Source: Bacillota bacterium (GTDB lineage: Bacteria; Bacillota; Clostridia; Lachnospirales; Lachnospiraceae). Taken from it: a DNA stretch of 24,960 nucleotides. Numbering within the stretch: the stretch's first letter is position 1; each line of letters begins with the position of its first letter. A program made the position numbers and the translations under genes. The notes under the pieces were generated by a model. The model was not told the DNA's origin, ran no database searches, and was given only the letters and a program-made list of their open reading frames with translations. Positions 6,716 to 14,690 of the stretch are shown here, one piece after another. The stretch is taken from positions 1-24,960 of the forward strand of contig JAEXGM010000220.1 of the NCBI GenBank assembly GCA_023450835.1. The letters are read 5' to 3'.

Positions 6716-7799
6716 AGATGTATTTATACAAATGACCAAAAGGGATGGCATTTCCAGAAAGAAAGCCTGGACTATCAGAGGAATTGCTATTATCCTTTCC
6801 CTGATTGTATGTGCCCTTGTTATCGTAGCAATTACAAATGACAATCCCATTCAGGTATATCTTGGAATTATAGATGGAGCGATAGGCAGAAAACGCCGAT
6901 TATGGGTAACCGTTCGTGAGACGATGACTCTTCTTATCATAGCGGTAGGGCTTACGCCTGCTTTTAAGATGAGATTCTGGAATATCGGAGCGGAAGGACA
7001 GATATTAATGGGCGGTGCGGCAACTGCAGCCATGATGATCTATTTTGGAGATGCAATGCCTAATTGGCTGTTACTTCTGGTTATTTTTGCCGTCAGCAGT
7101 ATTGCAGGTATGCTGTGGGGGCTTCTTCCCGCTGTATTTAAGGCATACTATAACACCAATGAGACCTTATTTACATTGATGCTTAATTATGTGGCGATGC
7201 AGATTGTTACCTTCTGCATTGTTTTCTGGGAGAATCCTACCGGTTCCAATACCGTCGGAATTATAAACGGTGCCAGCAGACAGGGCTGGTTTGGAAATGT
7301 TTTCGGCTTACAGTATGGCTTAAATGTTATTATAGTTCTTATTATGACAGCGGCAGTGTACCTCTATATGAGACATAGCAAGCATGGATATGAAATTGCG
7401 GTTGTCGGAGAAAGCCAGAATACCGCTATGTATGCAGGAATTAACGTGAAAAAAGTTATTATCCGTACAATGTTAATTTCCGGCGGAATCTGCGGTCTGG
7501 CAGGAAGTATTATTGTAAGCGGTGCCAGCCATACCATATCCACCAGTACGGCAGGAGGAAGAGGGTTTACGGCAATTATTGTTGCCTGGATGTCAAAGTT
7601 TAACCCCATTGCCATGCTTTTCGTATCTGCTTTCCTGGTATTTATGCAGCAGGGGTCCGTTCAGATAGCTTCCCAGTACGGGCTGAATCAGAATGCGTCA
7701 GATATTATAACCGGTATTTTGCTATTTTTCCTCATAGGATGTGAGTTCTTCATTAACTATAAACTGGAATTTCGTAAACTGAAAAAGGAGGCACAGTAA
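6693..7799 (+). CDS. Permease subunit 1 of the nucleoside-type ABC importer (NupP-like)
   Basis: The 368-residue membrane protein belongs to the BPD_transp_2 permease family. A short basic cytoplasmic N-terminus leads into the first membrane segment (about 30-48), followed by several hydrophobic segments. The family motif FWNIGAEGQILMGG is at 95-108, and the cytoplasmic coupling-loop region KHGYEIAVVGE is at 230-240. The protein pairs with the second permease to form the channel. The ATG at 6693 lies inside the end of the ATPase gene and has AAAGGGGG about 9 nt upstream. The stop is one base before the next ATG. Confidence 0.93.
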   Translation: MSKEAASRDVFIQMTKRDGISRKKAWTIRGIAIILSLIVCALVIVAITNDNPIQVYLGIIDGAIGRKRRLWVTVRETMTLLIIAVGLTPAFKMRFWNIGAEGQILMGGAATAAMMIYFGDAMPNWLLLLVIFAVSSIAGMLWGLLPAVFKAYYNTNETLFTLMLNYVAMQIVTFCIVFWENPTGSNTVGIINGASRQGWFGNVFGLQYGLNVIIVLIMTAAVYLYMRHSKHGYEIAVVGESQNTAMYAGINVKKVIIRTMLISGGICGLAGSIIVSGASHTISTSTAGGRGFTAIIVAWMSKFNPIAMLFVSAFLVFMQQGSVQIASQYGLNQNASDIITGILLFFLIGCEFFINYKLEFRKLKKEAQ

Positions 7800-7800
7800 C

Positions 7801-8781
7801 ATGACATTGTTATTAACATTTCTTCAAAATGCAATCAGTCAGGGAATCAGTATTCTCTTTGGTGCTTCCGGTGAGATTGTTACGGAAAAATCCGGTAACT
7901 TAAATCTTGGTATCCCGGGAATTATGTATATGGGTGGTATAGCAGGCTTAATGGCAGCTTTCTTCTATGAGAAATCCACCAGTCACCCCAATGCGTTTCT
8001 GGGTCTTATTATATCCCTTGTGATATCCTTGCTGGCATCTGCCTTTGGCGGGCTGATTTACAGTGTTTTAACCATAACTCTTCGTGCCAACCAGAATGTT
8101 GTCGGCCTTGCCCTTACTACCTTTGGCGTTGGCTTTGGTAACTTCTTTGGCGGTTCCATATCAAAGTTAGCCGGCGGAGTAGGACAGATATCCGTTAAGA
8201 CCACAGCTTCGGCCTACCGTGCTAAAATACCCGGATTGTCTAAGATTCCTGTAATTGGGGACCTGTTATTTTCCTATGGGTTTTTAACCTACCTTTCCAT
8301 TGTGATTGCGGTATTTTTGGCATTCTTCTTAATGAAGACCAGAAAAGGACTTAACCTTCGTGCTATCGGAGAAGACCCCGGAGCAGCAGATGCAGCCGGC
8401 ATTAACGTATCCAGATACAAATACACTGCGACCATCAGCGGGGCTGCCATAGCCGGTCTTGGCGGTCTGTATTTTGTTATGGAATACCTTGGCGGAACCT
8501 GGAACAACAATGGCTTCGGTGACAGAGGCTGGCTTGCGATTGCACTGGTTATCCTGGCTCTTTGGAAGCCGGTGAATGCCATATGGGGTTCCTTTCTCTT
8601 TGGAGGACTCTATATTCTCTATATCTACTTACCCGGATTAACAAGAGCTACTCAGGAGCTTTGCAAAATGGTTCCTTATGTGGTTACAATCATTGTATTA
8701 ATCCTGTCCAGTAAACGGAACAAACATGAAAATCAGCCGCCTGCCAGTCTTGGAGAGGCCTATTTCAGGGAAGAAAGATAG
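7801..8781 (+). CDS. Permease subunit 2 of the nucleoside-type ABC importer (NupQ-like)
   Basis: This 326-residue hydrophobic protein is the second BPD_transp_2 permease. The motif GEIVTEKSGNLNLGIPG (24-40) is the family signature usually written GEI..E+.G..NIGLEG; the usual Glu is Pro39 here. A coupling-loop region beginning AIGEDPGAADAAGINV lies in the second half. ATG starts 1 nt after the previous stop, with AAAAAGGAGG overlapping the end of that gene, so translation is tightly coupled. It is the last gene of the importer operon and is followed by a terminator at 8854-8902. It should heterodimerise with the product of the preceding gene. Confidence 0.92.
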   Translation: MTLLLTFLQNAISQGISILFGASGEIVTEKSGNLNLGIPGIMYMGGIAGLMAAFFYEKSTSHPNAFLGLIISLVISLLASAFGGLIYSVLTITLRANQNVVGLALTTFGVGFGNFFGGSISKLAGGVGQISVKTTASAYRAKIPGLSKIPVIGDLLFSYGFLTYLSIVIAVFLAFFLMKTRKGLNLRAIGEDPGAADAAGINVSRYKYTATISGAAIAGLGGLYFVMEYLGGTWNNNGFGDRGWLAIALVILALWKPVNAIWGSFLFGGLYILYIYLPGLTRATQELCKMVPYVVTIIVLILSSKRNKHENQPPASLGEAYFREER

Positions 8782-8853
8782 GAAAATAGTGCGAAATAAA
8801 AGACAGAAAAAAGAGATAATCATAAACCAGTAATAAAAACAGCGGCAGTAAAT

Positions 8854-8902
8854 AACAGGATTCGAAACCTATAAATGGTTCGGGTCCTGTTTCGTTTTGT
8901 TG
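8854..8902 (+). terminator. Terminator of the BMP importer operon
   Basis: A 15-bp stem with two U-G wobbles and one bulged A (8854-8869 with 8877-8891) has a TATAAAT loop. It is followed by TCGTTTTGTTG. It lies between the last permease and the regulator and overlaps the -35 of the next promoter. Confidence 0.8.
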
Positions 8903-8928
8903 ACAAAAAGATAATGGGATGATACGAT
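8900..8928 (+). promoter_or_regulatory. Candidate promoter of the ArsR-type regulator
   Basis: A perfect TTGACA (8900-8905) is followed after 17 nt by TACGAT (8923-8928). Initiation near 8935 would leave the ribosome site at 8929-8933 out of the transcript. See the finding on the start of this gene. Confidence 0.5.
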
Positions 8929-8937
8929 GGAGGCATT

Positions 8938-9975
8938 ATGGAAGAACGGAAGATGGAGAGTATTACTATGTTTTATCAGGAATTGAAAAAGGAAAGTTAT
9001 TATATATATTCTAGTGAGATTGAGCTTATGATGGCAGCAATTCACATACTGGATGGCGGAAAAGTGCATAATATCAGTTTACAGATATATACAAAAGCGA
9101 AATTAGATGCATTGAAGAAAAAGTATGCTTTTCTTACAGAAATCTTCCATGCGGTAGAATGCCCTTATGGCATGCTGGAATTATTGACAGATTACACATT
9201 AAAAGATTTTAACATAGATGCCTATAGTAATTACCTGTTAAGCATGGATACTGCCGGTTTTCTATCCCGTTATTTTAATATATTTAATGAAGAGCTTGTC
9301 AGAGGAGCTCTTGAGAAGGATGAGGAATTTGAGAAGCTTTATAGAACATACTCCAAGTCTCAGGGAAGCTATCTGGGTTACAAGATGTTCTTTCGTGAAA
9401 GTAAAAGGATAATCTGTGACTTCTTCGCTTTTACAAAAGAACTGGATACAGAGGGTTTCCATAAAGAAATTGTAAGGGTTGACCATATGCTTGCGGAGGA
9501 AGAGAAAATGGCTAAGAAAGAGCTGGAGCACCTGGAGCCATTAGAATATTCACAGAAACTTATGGGTAAGACCTTTCATAACAGGGGTCCCTATCAGGAA
9601 TTCTATTTCTCGCCAAGTTTATTCATAATGCATAGAATGGTACGCTTTTTTGGGAAAAATCAGGTTCTGATTTATTCGGTGAGAGAACCTCAGGAAAACC
9701 AGGAAAAGCTATTGAAGCAGCTCAAAGCCATTGGAGATGAAACCAGGTTCAAAATACTGACACTGCTAAATGCGAAGGAGCCCTTAAGGGGGCTTGATAT
9801 AGCGAAGGAACTCTCTATGGCACCCTCTACTATATCTCACCATATGGAGCAGCTAAAGAGCTGCGGTCTTTTGAATGAAGAACAGGATAGAAGTTCAAAG
9901 TATTACAGTATCAGCCGGAATAATGGTAAAGAATTGCTGGAAACTCTGGAAAGACTTTTAAAAAGAGAAGTATAA
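8938..9975 (+). CDS. ArsR-type winged-helix regulator with a large unknown N-terminal domain
   Basis: The product is 345 residues. The last 85 (261-345) are a winged helix of the ArsR type: QLKAIGDETRFKILTLL, then a recognition helix around APSTISHHMEQL, then a wing ending in SSKYYSI. The usual metal-binding cysteines of ArsR sensors are absent, so it is unlikely to be a metal sensor. The first 260 residues are not recognised. They are mixed, largely helical in appearance, without membrane segments, and presumably hold the ligand or signal domain. Typical ArsR proteins are about 100 residues, so this is a long member. The start at 8938 has GGAGG only 4 nt upstream; Met6 (8953) is an alternative. 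It follows the nucleoside importer in the same direction but has its own promoter. Regulation of the importer or of the exporter further on is possible, but unproven. Confidence 0.8.
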   Translation: MEERKMESITMFYQELKKESYYIYSSEIELMMAAIHILDGGKVHNISLQIYTKAKLDALKKKYAFLTEIFHAVECPYGMLELLTDYTLKDFNIDAYSNYLLSMDTAGFLSRYFNIFNEELVRGALEKDEEFEKLYRTYSKSQGSYLGYKMFFRESKRIICDFFAFTKELDTEGFHKEIVRVDHMLAEEEKMAKKELEHLEPLEYSQKLMGKTFHNRGPYQEFYFSPSLFIMHRMVRFFGKNQVLIYSVREPQENQEKLLKQLKAIGDETRFKILTLLNAKEPLRGLDIAKELSMAPSTISHHMEQLKSCGLLNEEQDRSSKYYSISRNNGKELLETLERLLKREV

Positions 9976-10026
9976 TATACTTTCGTCAGAAATACCAGTA
10001 CTGCAAGGTAGTACCAGGGTTAATTA

Positions 10027-10509
10027 TCATGCTTCTGCAGGTGATATATCTTTGCAAATATCTATCCAACCTAAGGAATTTGAGTATTCTTCCAGCTCTG
10101 TCGGGGTAAGTTCTATGGCACTGTTGGAACTTCCGCAAGCGGGGAATACTGTTTGAAAGCGTTTTAAAGAAATATCCAGATAGACTTCTACGGCATCATT
10201 GACGGCAAATGGGCAGACGCCGCCTACACTGTGGCCTATCAATGGTTCTGCTTCTTCTGCGGCAAGCATCCGGGCCTTTGTTCCAAAGCGGGCCTTGTAT
10301 TTTGCGTTATCCACTCTGGCATCGCCAGCCATAACAATTAAAACAATCTTTTCTCCTGCATGGAAGGAAAGTGTTTTGGCAATGCGGCATTCCTCACAGC
10401 CTAAAGCCCTTGCGGCTAATTCAACGGTTGCACTTGAGACATCAAACTCTAAAATTCTGTTATCCATGTCAAACTGTCTAAAATAATTTTTTACTTTCTC
10501 AATTGCCAT
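10027..10509 (-). CDS. YbaK/EbsC-type aminoacyl-tRNA deacylase
   Basis: The 160-residue protein matches the single-domain YbaK/ProX fold that hydrolyses mischarged tRNAs such as Cys-tRNA(Pro). It has the conserved lysine at 45 in RIAKTLSF, the expected catalytic/substrate-binding lysine. It also has VGGVCPFAV at 95-103, the family's substrate loop, and then an Asp in EVYLD. The length is normal. Which tRNA it edits cannot be read; YbaK, ProX and free-standing INS-like proteins are close. The start at 10509 is set by AAGGAGGA (10514-10521) just upstream. It is convergent with the regulator gene, with 51 nt between their stops, and divergent from the ABC-2 exporter operon. Confidence 0.87.
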   Translation of the reverse strand: MAIEKVKNYFRQFDMDNRILEFDVSSATVELAARALGCEECRIAKTLSFHAGEKIVLIVMAGDARVDNAKYKARFGTKARMLAAEEAEPLIGHSVGGVCPFAVNDAVEVYLDISLKRFQTVFPACGSSNSAIELTPTELEEYSNSLGWIDICKDISPAEA

Positions 10510-10548
10510 ACAGTCCTCCTTGGTATTAATACAATTCTATTTTATCCC

Positions 10549-10577
10549 AGTATAGCGAATGATTATAATTAAAACAA
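10549..10577 (-). promoter_or_regulatory. Candidate promoter of the YbaK-like gene
   Basis: On the minus strand TTGTTT (10572-10577) is followed after 17 nt by TATACT (10549-10554). The -10 is good and the -35 weak. It would give a leader of about 30 nt. Confidence 0.5.
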
Positions 10578-10587
10578 GTCCGAATAT

Positions 10588-10608
10588 ATGAATTAAAGAA
10601 TAATTCAT
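10588..10608. other. 8-bp inverted repeat in the divergent region
   Basis: ATGAATTA (10588-10595) and TAATTCAT (10601-10608) form a perfect inverted repeat with a 5-nt AAGAA centre. It lies upstream of the minus-strand -35 of the YbaK-like gene. It may be an operator or chance in AT-rich DNA. Confidence 0.35.
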
Positions 10609-10688
10609 GCACATATGAAATTTTCGGTCAAATATGAGATGAATTGGAAAGAGAATGACTGTTAATGTTTAAATTTGTATATTGACCA

Positions 10689-10718
10689 TTGACTATAAGC
10701 ATATTATTCGATTATAAT
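10689..10718 (+). promoter_or_regulatory. Strong sigma-A promoter of the ABC-2 exporter operon
   Basis: TTGACT (10689-10694), an 18-nt spacer and a consensus TATAAT (10713-10718). A second TTGACC lies 7 nt further upstream. Transcription should begin near 10725, inside the palindrome at 10718-10743. Confidence 0.7.
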
Positions 10719-10743
10719 AATATTCGATAAATATCGAATATTA
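10706..10743 (+). promoter_or_regulatory. Probable operator: palindrome plus an extra half-site
   Basis: TAATATTCGAT (10718-10728) and ATCGAATATTA (10733-10743) form a perfect 11-bp inverted repeat around AAAT. The half-site ATTCGAT also occurs at 10706-10712, 16 bp (about 1.5 helical turns) before the copy at 10722. The sites overlap the -10 and start point, where a bound repressor would block RNA polymerase. The transcript would start within the palindrome, so a DNA operator is more likely than an RNA hairpin. No regulator gene is adjacent. Confidence 0.6.
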
Positions 10744-10756
10744 AGGAGGGATTTTT

Positions 10757-11731
10757 TTGAATTCTGTTATCGAAGTGCAAGATTTATGCCGTGAGTTTTG
10801 GGCATCAAAGGGATGGGGGCGGAGAAAGAAGGAGATAGTTAAAGCTGTTGACGGTGTTTCCTTTCAAGTGAAAAGAGGGGAAGTATTTGGGCTTCTGGGG
10901 CAAAATGGAGCTGGTAAGACGACCACTATAAAGATGCTGATTACTTTGCTTGCGCCAACCAGTGGTAAATGCAAAGTATTGGGCTTTGATACTTTCACAG
11001 AGGAAAAGAAGATAAGAAGCCGGATTAATTTTATCTTTGGCGGCGAGCTTGGGCTTTACAGACGGTTATCTGCAAGGGATAATCTTAGGTATTTTGCCTG
11101 TTTGTATCATTTAGACCAGGAGGAAACTGACAAAAGGATTGAAGAGATTCTGGAGCTGGTAGGATTAAAAGAAAAATCAGATATTCTCGTTGAGACTTTT
11201 TCCAAGGGGATGATACAGCGGCTGCAAATAGCCAGAGGATTGTTAAATAATCCGGAAATTCTGTTTATGGATGAACCGACCGTGGGACTTGACCCGCTGG
11301 GAGCCAGAATGCTTCGGGATATTATAAGAAAGTTAAAGGAAGAAGGCAAGACAATACTTCTTACAACACACTATATGTATGAGGCGGATGAACTTTGTGA
11401 CCGGATAGCAATTTTAAACCACGGAAAGCTCATGGCTGTCGATACACCTGTGAACTTGAAGAAATTGGTGGAGGAAGAAGGGGTAATAGAAATTCGCTTG
11501 GAAGGAATACAGGATAGAAAAATACAGGAAATAAAAATGTTACCCGGCGTAAGAAAGACAGATCTGGTTCAAGAGGAAAAGGAATATCTTCTTACGGTAA
11601 AATACAATATAGAGATGGATATCATAGAAAGACTGCTGGAAGTCTTGAAGGGAATAAAGATATACGCCTTTACCAACAGGGAAATAACCCTGGAAGATGT
11701 CTACATAAAGATGCTGGAGGGAATGTCGTGA
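10757..11731 (+). CDS. ABC-2 type exporter ATPase (DrrA/CcmA-like)
   Basis: This 324-residue protein has a single ABC cassette with Walker A GQNGAGKT (48-55), signature FSKGM (148-152) and Walker B ILFMDEP (168-174). H-loop THYMYEADELCDRI follows. After about residue 225 there is a C-terminal extension typical of DrrA-like drug and antibiotic export ATPases. The signature has Lys in place of the first Gly of SGG, a common variant. The start is TTG with AAGGAGGG 6 nt upstream. It is the first gene of a three-gene operon whose other two encode membrane subunits. The stop overlaps the next start (GTGA). The exported substrate is unknown. Confidence 0.92.
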   Translation: MNSVIEVQDLCREFWASKGWGRRKKEIVKAVDGVSFQVKRGEVFGLLGQNGAGKTTTIKMLITLLAPTSGKCKVLGFDTFTEEKKIRSRINFIFGGELGLYRRLSARDNLRYFACLYHLDQEETDKRIEEILELVGLKEKSDILVETFSKGMIQRLQIARGLLNNPEILFMDEPTVGLDPLGARMLRDIIRKLKEEGKTILLTTHYMYEADELCDRIAILNHGKLMAVDTPVNLKKLVEEEGVIEIRLEGIQDRKIQEIKMLPGVRKTDLVQEEKEYLLTVKYNIEMDIIERLLEVLKGIKIYAFTNREITLEDVYIKMLEGMS

Positions 11732-12510
11732 AAAAGCTGAAAGTACTATATTATACAGCACTTCTTCAAATGAAATGTTCTTTGGCAAGGCCGATGTTTC
11801 GCTTCTGTCTTCTGGCAAATCCTGTTGTTAATACAATTCTTCTATATGAAATGTTTAGAAAGTCCGGCAGGGAGGACTTTGTTACTTATGTTGTTCTTGG
11901 CTCAGGTCTTATGGCGTTGTGGAGCTGTATTTGCTTTTCTTCTGCAGGGGATATTAACAGAGAGAGGTATAGCGGCACCCTTTCCCTTATATATGTGGCA
12001 CCGGCAGGATTTTCCAGTATCATTACAGGTAAGGTAATAGGGAATACGTTATTAAGTATGGTAACTTTTATCCTGTCATTTCTTACGGCGGCAATTCTCT
12101 TTAGGGTAAAGATAGAAATCTCCCATCCCAAATTCCTGTTACTGGCTCTTATTTGCACCGTGGTGAGCTTTTCTGTAATTTCCGTCATTATTGCTTATCT
12201 GCTTACTTTATCAAGAAAAACTCAGCTTTATATGAATTGCATTGAAATTCCTGTTATTCTCGTATGCGGTTTTGTATTTCCGCCGGAAATCCTTCCCCTT
12301 TGGGTAAGACCAATCAGTTATATTCTTTCTCCCACCTGGGCAGTAAAAATAATCAGGCTTAGTGTATCAGGCGCTTGGAATGAAAGGGAATATTATCTGG
12401 GATTAGGGGTGCTGGCAGTGCTGACCATAGTCTATCTTGTTCTGGGACGTTATTTATTGAGATTAATAGAGAGCCAGGTAAGAATATTGGCAACTTTGGA
12501 GGTGAGTTAA
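11728..12510 (+). CDS. ABC-2 type exporter permease, first subunit
   Basis: The 260-residue protein has about six hydrophobic segments in the ABC-2 membrane pattern. Near the end is the family motif with FPPEILPLWVRPISYILSPTW, the re-entrant region before the last membrane segment. The start is GTG in a 4-nt overlap with the preceding stop, supported by GGAGGG 6 nt upstream. This implies translational coupling and equal amounts with the ATPase. It should dimerise with the next gene product. The substrate is unknown. Confidence 0.88.
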   Translation: MKKLKVLYYTALLQMKCSLARPMFRFCLLANPVVNTILLYEMFRKSGREDFVTYVVLGSGLMALWSCICFSSAGDINRERYSGTLSLIYVAPAGFSSIITGKVIGNTLLSMVTFILSFLTAAILFRVKIEISHPKFLLLALICTVVSFSVISVIIAYLLTLSRKTQLYMNCIEIPVILVCGFVFPPEILPLWVRPISYILSPTWAVKIIRLSVSGAWNEREYYLGLGVLAVLTIVYLVLGRYLLRLIESQVRILATLEVS

Positions 12511-12512
12511 TT

Positions 12513-13292
12513 ATGAATCGTTTTCTGACATTATCATGGCTGAGTTTTAAAAGCCGGAGAACTATGTTTAGTATAGAAGAATTTTTTTGTTATGAGACTC
12601 TGTATCCGCTTCTTACGCTGGCCTTTTATTGTATACTTGCAGGTTATAGTTATCAGACCTCCAATCTGACAAGATGGGTAATCGGCAATTCCTTTTTACT
12701 TTGCATGAATACCTGTATCTTCACATTAGGAAGCACTTTTATGGCAGAGAGGGCTTATGGATGTGTCAAGAGCCTGATTGTATCCCCGGCCCATATGCTT
12801 GGAATCATCTTACATAAAAGTTTTTATACCTGTCTTGTTGCCATGGCCACCGTTGTTCTTGGTTTTATTGCCGGAGGGCTGCTCTTTTCTGTGGACTATT
12901 CAGGAATGAATTGGTTTTTATTTTTACTGGCTGTAATAGCAGCTATGTTCGCTGCGACAGGTTTTGGTATGTTCATTGGCATTTTTGGATTGATTTCAGA
13001 CCAAATGCATTTTGTACTGAATTTTATGTCCTATGTCCTAATGATTTTCTGCGGAGCCAATTTTCCGATAGAACAGCTTCCGCCAGCTGCCAGGATTATC
13101 TCGGAATTTCTCCCGCTTACCCATAGTATAAAGGCAGTAAATATACTCTTTGATGGCATGGAAAAATATCAATTTTCAATGCTTTTACTGCGGGAAGCGG
13201 GAGTTGGAGTTCTTTTTTTTCTGTTGGCCTCGGTTTTAATCAGTATGATAGAGAAAATATCAATAAAAAAAGGTGCTTCAGAAGTCTTTTAA
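12513..13292 (+). CDS. ABC-2 type exporter permease, second subunit
   Basis: This 259-residue multi-spanning protein resembles the preceding subunit in length and order of membrane segments. Near its end FPIEQLPPAARIISEFLPLTHSIKA is the matching ABC-2 motif. ATG follows the previous stop after 2 nt, with GGAGGT at 12498-12503. Its stop TAA (13290-13292) overlaps the stop of the convergent ddl gene by a shared TTAA, so no terminator lies between them. It is the third and last gene of the exporter operon. Confidence 0.88.
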   Translation: MNRFLTLSWLSFKSRRTMFSIEEFFCYETLYPLLTLAFYCILAGYSYQTSNLTRWVIGNSFLLCMNTCIFTLGSTFMAERAYGCVKSLIVSPAHMLGIILHKSFYTCLVAMATVVLGFIAGGLLFSVDYSGMNWFLFLLAVIAAMFAATGFGMFIGIFGLISDQMHFVLNFMSYVLMIFCGANFPIEQLPPAARIISEFLPLTHSIKAVNILFDGMEKYQFSMLLLREAGVGVLFFLLASVLISMIEKISIKKGASEVF

Positions 13293-14341
13293 TCAGCTAA
13301 TAGAGCTATTTTCTCACAAAGTGCCTCATAGGAGATTCCGGCGGCTTTGGCTTCCTGGGGGAGCAGGCTTACCGGAGTCATGCCGGGGAGAGTGTTGGCC
13401 TCCAGGCAGAAGAATTCATTCTCTTCATTAAGGATAAAGTCTATTCTGGAATAGCTTCCAAGATGCAGGGTCTTGTGAACCGCAAGTGCGAGGGACTGGA
13501 CTTTTTCTGTGAGAACTTCTGAAAGAGCAGCCGGGCAGCATTCTGTGGTAAGCCCCTGCTGGTATTTGTTCTTATAATCATAGAAGCCTTCCCTGGGAAT
13601 GATTTCAATGACCGGGAGTGCCCTGTCTTCCAGAATACCCACGGAGAATTCTCTTCCCTTAATTAACTTTTCCGCAATTATTCTTTTTGAGCCAAAGGAG
13701 GAGAGCTTATCGGCAGCGAGGTTTAGGGAGGCCGTCAATTCCTCCAGGTTATAGACTAAAGATACACCGATGCTGGAACCGTTACTTACCGGTTTGATGA
13801 CGCAGGGAAATCCGATGGTATCTGTAATCTTTTGAGGAGTAATCCCCTCTGCTTCTTCTATTATCCAGGGAGCGGTGGGAATACCTGCATGACATAATAA
13901 TCTTTTGGTAATATCTTTATCCATAGCAAGAAGGCAGCCGGTGTAACCGGTACCGGTATAGGGAATGCCGTTGCAGTCAAGCACTGCCTGCAACTGGCCA
14001 TTTTCCCCCATGGAGCCATGAAGAGCTATGAAAACCACATCAGCCAGTTTGCACAAGGGAAGTATGTTTTCCCCGATTAATTCTTTTCTGCCGTTATTTT
14101 TAACAACAAGTTCTTCCAGATCCGGTACGGTATCGGGTATATGGTATTCAAATAGATGATTATCTTCCTTTGTTATGAATAAACCGGAAAGGTCATCCTC
14201 CTTGGTTTTTATACCTTCATAGACGTCTGCTAATACTACGGCATGGCCCGAAGTCATCAGGGCATTGGCAATTAAACTGCCGGAGGATAAGGATACATCT
14301 CTTTCGGGACTTAGCCCGCCTGCTAACACTACAATTTTCAT
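13289..14341 (-). CDS. ddl: D-alanine--D-alanine ligase
   Basis: The 350-residue ATP-grasp enzyme joins two D-Ala with ATP to make the dipeptide used in the peptidoglycan UDP-MurNAc-pentapeptide. GGLSPERDVS (8-17) holds the first D-Ala binding Glu. ALHGSMGENG (106-115) and MDKDITKRLL (140-149) are signatures of the family. IKPVSNGSSIGVS (182-194) binds nucleotide. FYDYKNKY (253-260) has the Tyr of D-Ala-specific enzymes rather than the VanA-type replacement. RIDF (299-302) and EANTLPGMTPVSLLPQ (314-329) hold Mg ligands. Length is normal. A possible Shine-Dalgarno AGGA lies 8 nt upstream. The gene has its own long leader with the two-hairpin element copy B, and its stop overlaps that of the ABC-2 operon. 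Confidence 0.96.
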   Translation of the reverse strand: MKIVVLAGGLSPERDVSLSSGSLIANALMTSGHAVVLADVYEGIKTKEDDLSGLFITKEDNHLFEYHIPDTVPDLEELVVKNNGRKELIGENILPLCKLADVVFIALHGSMGENGQLQAVLDCNGIPYTGTGYTGCLLAMDKDITKRLLCHAGIPTAPWIIEEAEGITPQKITDTIGFPCVIKPVSNGSSIGVSLVYNLEELTASLNLAADKLSSFGSKRIIAEKLIKGREFSVGILEDRALPVIEIIPREGFYDYKNKYQQGLTTECCPAALSEVLTEKVQSLALAVHKTLHLGSYSRIDFILNEENEFFCLEANTLPGMTPVSLLPQEAKAAGISYEALCEKIALLAD

Positions 14342-14373
14342 ACTTATAATCCTGCCTTTCTAACGCATCTCAA

Positions 14374-14440
14374 GATTGTGCCTGGGAAATTCTCAGCGCA
14401 ATCGTGTTTGTGAATTATGCTTATTTAATAATTCGCATAC
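14374..14440 (-). repeat. Two-hairpin leader element, copy B
   Basis: On the minus strand the first hairpin pairs 14428-14440 with 14406-14418: 13 positions, one mismatch and one G-T, loop of 9. The second pairs 14396-14403 with 14374-14381, extended by 2 bp past a bulged C, with a GAATTT-containing loop. The order and orientation match copy A (1848-1917), and the first-hairpin core is almost identical in sequence. It lies in the predicted ddl leader, ending about 30 nt before the start codon. Confidence 0.7.
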
Positions 14441-14504
14441 AATTCCTCTTTTTGTCTTTCATTCTTGTTCTGCTTACCGGAGAAACAATCGAACTTTATT
14501 CAAT

Positions 14505-14510
14505 ATTATA
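14505..14510 (-). promoter_or_regulatory. Candidate -10 of the ddl promoter
   Basis: A perfect TATAAT on the minus strand; the -35 (TATTAC at 17-nt spacing) is weak. Initiation near 14498 would put element B inside the ddl leader. Confidence 0.4.
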
Positions 14511-14597
14511 TTCAGAAAAAATTCGCAGTAATAGCCATATAATGCTTTGTAGTTTTCGTTTAGTGCTATAAAGAACTGTTTTCTTTCAGAGAAATTC

Positions 14598-14606
14598 TGG
14601 TATAAT
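14598..14606 (+). promoter_or_regulatory. Extended -10 promoter of the DJ-1 gene
   Basis: TGGTATAAT is a consensus extended -10, with only a weak T-rich -35. Initiation near 14613 gives a leader of about 78 nt before AGAGAGGA and the ATG. Confidence 0.6.
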
Positions 14607-14690
14607 AAGACTCATCAGATGCATAGTAAAAGGAATAATGAAGTTACGGTATAAATTTTAGAATTTGACTGGAAAGAGAGGATTTTTTAT

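Larger units (their letters stand above)
14342..14690. other. Gene-free divergent region between ddl and the DJ-1 gene
   Basis: This 349-bp AT-rich stretch holds the two-hairpin element copy B (14374-14440) and a candidate minus promoter (14505-14510) for ddl. It also holds an extended -10 promoter (14598-14606) for the DJ-1 gene. No open reading frame of note is present. Confidence 0.7.
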
